Shown piece by piece: positions 57,290 to 64,000 of a DNA stretch of 64,000 nucleotides (the first letter of the stretch is position 1; each line of letters begins with the position of its first letter). The translations under genes and the position numbers were made by a program. This DNA is from Calliopum simillimum (lineage: Eukaryota > Arthropoda > Insecta > Diptera > Lauxaniidae). The stretch covers positions 49,813,722 through 49,877,721 of the forward strand of contig OX638372.1 of NCBI GenBank assembly GCA_951812925.1. Direction: 5' to 3'. Below the pieces are notes generated by a model, which saw nothing but the letters and a program-made list of their open reading frames with translations, was not told the origin of the DNA and made no database searches.

Positions 57290-57790
57290 TAAGGCTGATG
57301 CTATTTTCATACCGAATTTTATAAAAATCAAATTTTATAAAAGCCGTGGCACCGTCATTTTTCATTAAGGGGCGTGGCACCGCTCATTTAAAACCGATTA
57401 GGTCATATTATCTTTCTTTAGCGTTAACCTTATATTTATACCGATTTTCGTAACAATTGATGCCGCGGTTAAGCTGCTAGAGCGTATTTTTTACTCAGGG
57501 GCATGGCACCGCCCACCTTAAAAAAAAAATAGAAATTTGTGCACTGCTCATCCACAAAATCTTTCCAAGGAAAAATAAATCAGTCAAATATGTTGTGATT
57601 TAGCCATATAAACAGGTATGTGACACAGCTCATTTAAAACTGTTCATAGTTCATATTATAGTTCCATAGTGTTATCCTTTGCTCCATACCGAACTTCATA
57701 AAAATCCATGCAGATTTTTAGCTGTGAGTGCGAATTTTCCAAATTAAGGGCGTAGCACCACCCACTTAAAAACATATAGGTAATACTATC
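57290..57790. repeat. GGGCGTGG-box tandem repeat, third cluster
   Basis: Three to four units of about 125 bp with GGGGCGTGGCACCGCTCATTT, AGGTCATATTATCTTTCTTT, CATACCGA-TTT-ATAAAAATC, TGC-GCGGTTAAGCTGCTAGAGCG and GGGGCATGGCACCGCCCACC. They match 43780-44035 unit for unit. Confidence 0.75.
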
Positions 57791-57793
57791 CTT

Positions 57794-57922
57794 CGAAATA
57801 ACGCCCAGAAAATATGAAATAAAGCCCAAAAACAAAAACTAAATAAATAAAAAAATTTTGGGCGTTATTTCCAAAATGATTATCACCCAAATTTATATGA
57901 AAATAATTTGGGCGCTATTTCG
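57794..57922. mobile_element. GAAATAACGCCC family MITE, copy 2, 129 bp
   Basis: Bounded by CGAAATAACGCCCA and the inverse of CGAAATAGCGCCCA. Its middle shares a 27-base identical run with 23374-23400. This compact copy probably shows the real unit of the family, of which the 23 kb cluster is an expanded or rearranged version. Confidence 0.75.
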
Positions 57923-57999
57923 TTATTATTTTTGGACGTTCCAACGTCATTTTTTTTCCATCAAACTTTTTTTACTTCTGTGACAAGTGTTAATAATTA

Positions 58000-58594
58000 C
58001 CCCTGCGGGTAAGGGGTCAGAATATGCCCGAGGTAAGCATGCCTGTCGTAAAAGGCGACTAAAAGCGGGTGACCAGCCAGGGTGTGGAAGGGTGTAGCGT
58101 TGGACAGCGTTGCGCCTCGAAAGAAAAACCCACAATGCGCGTAACTGGCACTAACAAGGCGAGTCGATGCCGCCTTAAAATAAGCATCTTGTCGAAATCC
58201 TGAAGCGTCTGATCTAGAGTGGGTGGCTCCCAGGTCAGCGTCTGTTCCAGATTGGGCGGCTGAAATTAAAAGTGAATTTGGCCACTATATTTGCAGCGCT
58301 TGCCGGATCCAGCTTTAAGCTTATAACTTACTGCGTGGGGCGTTGCCGAGAAGATTATACTAATGAAGCATGGATCGAAAAACGATGGGAAATAACTCTC
58401 CAAGTGGTACCCACCAGAGTGTGGTTAATCCACCTGCCTCGGCAGCATGCACATCGGATTTGGAGGTGCAAGAAACATGCATAGTTAGGAATGATTCTCC
58501 TATAACTGGAACCAATATGGTTTCTCAAAATTTTAAAATCCTTTCGATTTGGCCCTATGCTCCTCCTAGGAGTTAAAGGAGAATACATACATAC
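58000..58594 (+). mobile_element. Non-LTR retrotransposon copy with its middle deleted
   Basis: The start CCCTGCGGGTAAGGGGTCAG and AATATGCCCGAGGTAAGCAT, with CCTGTCGTAAAAGGCGACTA, is a 5' leader type I remember from fly non-LTR elements. The last 47 bases (58548-58594: TTTGGCCCTATGCTCC.., AGGAGTTAAAGGA, ATAC tail) equal the stub at 55052-55102, fixing the 3' end. Between them only about 500 bp remain, with a possible start of the first reading frame (MGNNSPSGTHQ.. from 58385) running into the 3' region. Most of ORF1 and all of ORF2 are missing. I found no convincing target duplication. Either an internal deletion or a SINE-like non-autonomous derivative. Confidence 0.7.
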
Positions 58595-60529
58595 AAATTT
58601 GCTTAGCATTTGATAAATATTAACAAATCTCATTACAAAAAAAAAAAATTATATACTTTAAAAATATAAAAATAAATACATTTGATATCGCTAGAAATAT
58701 TCAGTGATACCACAGTGCAATACATTAAATGTCCTGTTCCGATATGTATTTATTTGATTTTTGTCCTTCAAGTAATATACCACAGCACTGCCATTGAATC
58801 AAATCCTGTCTTGTACAAATAGAAACATACGACAGAGCACATTTTTTTATGTAGGTAATTGCCCACTGACCCCATGAGAAGCAAGGTAAAGTGGCACATT
58901 AACCCCCTATTGAGTCCTAACGTTTGTTACTTTTAATGGCCCCTATCTCTTAATTTCTTTTGCTACATCTTGAGCAGAGATGTATCGTTTTTCTATGTAT
59001 CTATTCGTGTGGTTTGTGAATGTGTATGCGTTTAAAGTTCATTTTTCATCGTAAATTTAATAAATTCTTCAACGAGATTAAATTGCTTTCTCTTTCTTTT
59101 TCTCTTGATAGAGTAAAAAAGCAATATTTTTTCACCTATAGTGCACTTAAGTTAAAATAATTTGCCATAACGATGACGATGTCTACGACGACGATGATGA
59201 TGCTGATGATGAGCAGCAGTTTTTCTGCTGCTTCTGCATCAGCAGTTGCAGCTGTGTTTGTGGGAATGATAAGTTTGTTAGGAAGCATTGCACATGCATA
59301 CATATATGTGAAGTGTTGCAAAACGCTCTAAATAAAATATTTTTACTAGAATTATAAAGTAAAAATGGTTTTATATTTTTCTGGCTGAAAGCATAATTTA
59401 CTCTTCATACAAGACAATGTAATTTGGAATAAATATTACTTAATTATTTCATTATATTCTATCTGTAAATATTACTTTACGGAACCATCAAATAGTACTT
59501 ACGTATATTTATTTATGTTTGAAATTTATTGGTTATTACTTAAATAAATAACTAATCGAGTAGAGTAAAAATTACGACACTCATTTCTCATTTCATGGGC
59601 ACATTTTGTTTGTGTTTATTTTTACTAAAATCACACAATGGTCAAAATTGGACCACAAATCTGTTAAACGATTTTGGTACTTTTTGTATAGTTTTAGTAA
59701 TTTTTTGCTATTTAGTTCAAAATAGAAAACCTCATTTATCATCCCTGGTACAATGACAAATGTGAAACGAAAAGAAAACAAAAAACATGAAGTCAGTGTC
59801 AGTCAGCTTTTTGCCTTTCTCTTTGTGCTGTCCTATTTTCAGCTCTGTGTGTCCGCGTATTTTGTTGTTTGTTAATATTGAAAAATTTGCATTTAATTTT
59901 ACCTGGCTTAATGGCAAAATATTAAAATAATTTTAACCTTGTGCACATTTACACACAAATACCTTTCCAATAGTGTATAATTCGAAGTCGTACTCCTTTT
60001 CTAACGTAGTATAAAAGGTAGGACAAATTTTTGTCTTGCATATAAATATATAGATTTGGTTTGATGGGTTGTATTCTGTGGGCTTTGAATGTCTTCAAAA
60101 ACTAAAAATTAATTCAGTTTAGTGGAGTCTCAAAAGGTCTGTATTGTTATTTTCACTTCTCGTTAATCAACACTGTAATCGAGTGAACCCACTCTATTGG
60201 ATTAAATATAATGAAAACTTTAATGCATAGACTCGTACCTGAGTATTTACTTTTTTGCAGATACATAAGTACTTATTTATGTGTTTGTGTTTTGTTCATT
60301 TTTCCGTGTGTTCATATTTAATTTAATAACCAGTTGATATTAATGAATACTTATAATCTGATTTAGTAAAAAAAAACTATATAAAAAGAGCACCGGAAGG
60401 ACACTTAAAGCTATAATAAGATAGTAAAATTCATTTTGTGATAAAAAATTCAATTACAAAAATGCAATTAATATTTTTACAATTAAATATACGAGAATTT
60501 TAAATGAAAATATAAATTTACCTTTTACC
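58595..60529. other. Non-coding stretch
   Basis: No gene recognised. GAT/GAC trinucleotide repeats at about 59168-59215. The other frames are short and domain-free. Confidence 0.5.
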
Positions 60530-61605
60530 TATAGCGAACCCGGGAGAAATGGCACCTTTTCTGATGAACCGCTATAAAAGCAGAATTCAAACATATTTTT
60601 AAATGAACTAGATTCGAATCAATTTATTTCAAGAAAAAAGAACTATTTCGCCTAAAAATTATTATAAATACGTTTATTTTTATTTAACAAAAATGCTCTA
60701 AAGTGCCAAATCACCCAAGACAAAGGATATGGCACCATGGTATTGGTGAATTGGCAACCTCAGTGATTTAATCATCTAGTCAATTGATTTCTGCATAGCC
60801 TTTTTCACATAAAACGCAACAATCAGGTTCATTTTGGAACCATATATTTTCTATATAGCCTGTTATTACTTTGCGTTTATAACCACGTTGGAGTGGTTGT
60901 GTTTCCCGCTTCAAGTTTGATTTTTCTGCTGCACCATATCATCAGAAGACGTTAGAATTCTTGCCATTTGTTTTCTTGTGTTTGCCTGAGAAGTTTTCGA
61001 GGTCGTTAACACAGGCGTGATTTCACTTAACACATTTTCTGGCGTCAATTGCATTCAAAATTTACAGAGGTTTGTCTTAGATACAAGAGAAAAACTGAAA
61101 TTAATCAGCTTAAAATTAAAAAAGAGTCATTCAAGGTCCTACTGGAATATAATTTTGCAATTCTGGTGTGACTATACCTTCAAGCGCTTCATATTTGTAC
61201 TAGAAAATATCTTATAACATGAAAACGGAGAAATGGCACCCGAACCTTATCACTCTCAATAATTGGGTGCCAATTCTCCTTTTTGATATGAGCCGCATAA
61301 TAGTGCCACGAAACGAATAAACCTGTTCACTTGCGCTCTTATTCACCCAAAAACTAGGTCACATTCAATTTTTTTGATTTTGATTTTTGTGCAAATAAAG
61401 TCAGCCGTTTGCATTCCCAATTTTATTTTAAAAATCTCGTACACAAGCAAATTTAGCAACTGCTGCTAAACAGACTATTCACCACGAAGCCTTTCGCGCA
61501 AATGACTTAAATTTTGTCCATATTTGAAAGCTATGAAAACTGCAAATATTGATAATCAAAGGGGTGCCATATCATCTGGCGGTGCCGCATCTCCCGGGCT
61601 TACCT
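60530..61605 (-). mobile_element. Pogo/Tigger-like DNA transposon candidate
   Basis: CCCGGGAGAAATGGCACC (60539-60556) faces GGTGCCGCATCTCCCGGG (61581-61598), an inverted pair with three differences, and TA stands a few bases outside both. Inside, the word GAGAA-TGGCACCC repeats at about 61227 and inverted near 61267, forming a hairpin. A possible broken transposase tail lies between. Total about 1.07 kb, shorter than an autonomous pogo element, so a deleted copy. Confidence 0.5.
60780..61051 (-). pseudogene. Possible C-terminal remnant of a pogo/Tigger-like transposase
   Basis: Minus-strand frame 61051-60911 gives 46 codons with TPENVL, TRKQMARILTSS and an acidic stretch, then a stop. After a frame change, 60909-60780 gives KRKVITGY, NIWFQNEPDCCVLCEKGY. 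In many insect pogo-type transposases the tail has TPE-, (R/K)(R/K)GK-ILT and then a CxxC-like region, so order and motifs fit. The catalytic domain is not seen. This assignment rests on short motifs only. Confidence 0.38.
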
Positions 61606-62372
61606 TATGTATTGCAATGATTGAAGGATCAGAAATATTTCCCAACACACAAGTCACTCAATATTAAACGCCTTGAAACTCTAAATGTTTAAGTTTTGGC
61701 TAGTATTGCTTAATACTGATTTTATTTTAGGCAATACCTGCTAAAACTGTCTTTAAAATTCATAATATTTGGAAAAAATTTAAAATGATGTCACGACATT
61801 TTGCATTTAACATATTATATCTGTAAAATGTACGACCCATAACTTTTTCGTCATTAATTTTCAGTATGAAAACATTTAAACTAACAAAGTTGCCATACAT
61901 TTACGTTCAATGAAGTGATAAACGTTAAATTTAAATGCACATCATATAACTGCTGTCTGAATACTTTTAAGATATGTACATATCACTAAATGCTACTATG
62001 TATGTACTTTGATTTACCTCGATTTTACAGTTTTACACGATGCAAAAGTTGTAGAAAAGTTACGAGTAGATAACAAATTAAGGAAGAGTACAAGCATAAA
62101 TTCTTGGAATTTGAGAAAAATAAAAGAAAACTAAACGGTATGTTGCTCTGCAAGAATTTTTTGTAATCTGGTCTTAGAGAGCTGCATTAATCTAACAAAT
62201 ATCCTTAAAATGCATTGCTCACTAACTTATCGAAAAATAAACTGTGTAACTTGGTATTCTCTTCAGTTCCTTCTACCATAAGTATTTATTATTATAATTT
62301 TATTAGAATCTATATCTAAGAAGTGTATATTAATACGCAAGACAAAAAATTGTCATACCTTCTTTAACATGT
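61606..62372. other. Non-coding stretch
   Basis: Nothing recognised; AT-rich with no repeat partner seen. Confidence 0.45.
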
Positions 62373-62459
62373 TAGAAATGAGGAATGACTTTGAATTATA
62401 TACCATTAGAAAGGTATTTGTGCGTAAATGTGCACAAAGTTAATATTATTTTAATATTT
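62373..62459. repeat. Dispersed repeat fragment, partner of 1-91
   Basis: Matches the first 86 bases of the window (shared ACCATTAGAAAGGTATTTGT). Downstream DNA (TGATGCAAAATTATTTG..) has no counterpart after 91, so the repeat or the similarity stops near 62460. Confidence 0.7.
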
Positions 62460-63621
62460 TGACACTATTTGAGTTAATGATGCAAAATTATTTGTTATAT
62501 CATACATCATATTTTGTAAAATTTTCATATCAATGTCGATAACGGTCACCGTTTGAGAACGAAATAACTTTTTCAATTGAAAACTTTAAACGTATTTTCT
62601 GCAAAATCGAGTTTTTTGACTTGTGCCGTTCTTGTTGTAAATGAGCGATATATTTATAGTTTTACATACAGCGTCTCATATGCATAAGAGTAGATAATGA
62701 AAAAGTTATTGTGATCTAAGTAAAATGTAAAAGTAAACTTTGATGTAAGGGAAAACTTTTGAAACTAAGTAGTATCAGCTTTTCTATACCAAAAACTTGT
62801 GATAATAAGAATTTAAAATAAAAATAAAAAGTTTCTCTTTCATATTTTTTATCAATTTTATACAATGGCCCGCATTTATATGGAGTTTCAATTTTATTAG
62901 TTTTTTATGATTTTTCTTATCTTCACCATAAGAAAAGGCATAGCGAGAAATGATAGTAAAAAGTTAAATTGTAGTTGTGGTTACATTTAACATACACTTC
63001 CGATTGCTTACATAAGACTAAGTTGCGAAGTATTGCAACTAAATGATATGCTTTTGCTGCTATTGATGAATTGAAGTAGAAATATTGAAAAATTACCAAA
63101 TAAATCGTAAAAAATTCGAAAAGTTTAAAAATTAAAAAAAAAAATGGATATGGGCAAATTTTCCAGGTCGGAATTTTGACTGATACGATTATATTAAAAT
63201 TATTGCAAACAATTTATTATATATCTCTATCGCACATTTACTATATATCTACAATTGGTATATTTGGTCGAAAAGCTATTGAATAATGTATCTAGCAAGA
63301 TGCTAAAATTCAGTGTCTAAAGAAAAGTGTTTGTTAGAAAAATCAGCAGAGTAAGTCCTTTCATGATATGTCCATATAATTATGTCTCTATATCCCCTAA
63401 AAGAACAAACCAAAACAAAAAACAAAAATGTACGATTATAACTGAAATGTTGATCTTCAAAATTAGCATAGCTTTTAAGTAATGTATCAATCTTGCAGGA
63501 CCACGGTCTATTCTAAAACTAGTTTGCAAACTACTCCATGGAAGAAACTGACTAGTACAAATTCTGGTCCCATCACATATAATGTTCTATTTACGCTTTA
63601 CATTCTTTGTCATGGGGCGTA
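62460..63621. other. Non-coding stretch
   Basis: No gene recognised. Ordinary AT-rich DNA. Confidence 0.45.
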
Positions 63622-63622
63622 A

Positions 63623-63711
63623 CCAATTGTCTCTTTATGCATTACAATCGGACCAGAAAAAGGTCAGTTGACTCCTTATGCATTACATTCGGACCAGAAA
63701 AAGGCCAATTT
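63623..63711. repeat. 41-bp tandem duplication
   Basis: TTATGCATTACAATCGGACC..AGAAAAAGGTCAGTTG and TTATGCATTACATTCGGACC..AGAAAAAGGCCAATT follow each other at a period of 41 bases with few differences. The overlapping 74-residue frame is a by-product. Confidence 0.9.
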
Positions 63712-63919
63712 ATTTTGTACAATATTTTATTTATAAATTTCAACAAATTTATTGTGAAATTCAAATTTTACACAAAAATGTCAAAAGGTTTCATTGCCGA
63801 ATGTGCTATAGAGTTTTTTATATATTTTTGAATCTCATTTCGTTTTCTGCTCCCAAGACTTTTCCAACGGATTGCGTACAAATTAACAGAAATTTAAAAA
63901 TTTCAATTGAAAATCACCG

Positions 63920-63985
63920 AGTGGAGGATTCGAACCTGGGCCTCTCCACGCAGCGCAAGTCACGAGACCAATACACTATCATTCG
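63920..63985 (-). repeat. tRNA-like sequence, probable SINE head 3
   Basis: On the minus strand a perfect B box GGTTCGAATCC (63926-63936) follows GATAGTGTATTGG (63967-63979), an A-box-like word, at tRNA-like spacing. The T-stem pairs only in part, so a functional tRNA is unlikely. It lies at the window edge, so anything upstream is not seen. Confidence 0.55.
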
Positions 63986-64000
63986 CTCTTCTTCACAATC

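Overview
This 64 kb window is AT-rich, intron- or intergenic-like DNA from an insect, most likely a higher fly (Brachycera, Schizophora). The signs are a mariner relic of the DD37D (maT) type, one of the DD41D (rosa) type (rosa was first described in the tephritid Ceratitis rosa), many CAA/GTT and CA/GT microsatellites, and dispersed repeats with a core reading TATATATTCTTGATCAGC...GCCATGTCCGTCTGTC that I remember as widespread in flies. A tephritid is plausible but not proven. I find no intact host protein-coding gene, rRNA, canonical tRNA, CRISPR array or operon. Nearly all the short open frames look like chance frames or frames across low-complexity repeats.

Layout. 0-10 kb: two dispersed repeats, the maT-type mariner (991-2305, one internal stop), two small MITE-like elements, two head-to-head copies of the TACCCTACAC repeat, and several copies of a repeat family called R here. 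10-19 kb: a tRNA-like SINE head, a duplicated segment, a pogo-like MITE carrying a nested TACCCTACAC copy, and a foldback element (17141-18008). 19.6-22.8 kb: the most unusual object, a 3.2 kb composite foldback structure with inverted ends, long 9-bp minisatellite arms, a nested inverted-repeat element, a GTT-rich core and a 50-bp perfect palindrome. 23-30 kb: an inverted-repeat family built on the motif GAAATAACGCCC, two more foldbacks, and a repeat that recurs inverted at 50.6-52.1 kb. 33-36.6 kb: ATGCATG-type minisatellites, a foldback MITE, and a decayed non-LTR retrotransposon fragment still showing an RNase H domain and a CHCPA motif.

38.9-42.7 kb: a fourth TACCCTACAC copy, a second tRNA-like head and the rosa-type mariner (one stop, one frameshift). 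43.7-52 kb: GGGCGTGG-box repeats, a hAT-like MITE, a 407-bp palindromic element with TTAA at its ends, and approximately 230-bp tandem repeats. 55-58.6 kb: a 51-bp stub of a non-LTR retrotransposon inside a perfect 13-bp target duplication, a GC-richer block with six GCGTTGCC-type motifs, a 958-bp hAT-type element with 13-bp inverted ends and a perfect 8-bp target duplication, and a non-LTR copy with its middle deleted that shares its 3' end with the stub. 60.5-61.6 kb: a pogo/Tigger-like candidate with a possible broken transposase tail. The window ends in a third tRNA-like head.

Taken together this is a graveyard of DNA transposons, foldbacks and retroposon fragments, with several nested insertions that give relative ages. 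No genes act together here. The interest lies in the repeat architecture, above all the hairpin-capable elements that could be sources of double-stranded or small RNA. All similarities were judged by eye; boundaries without target duplications are approximate.
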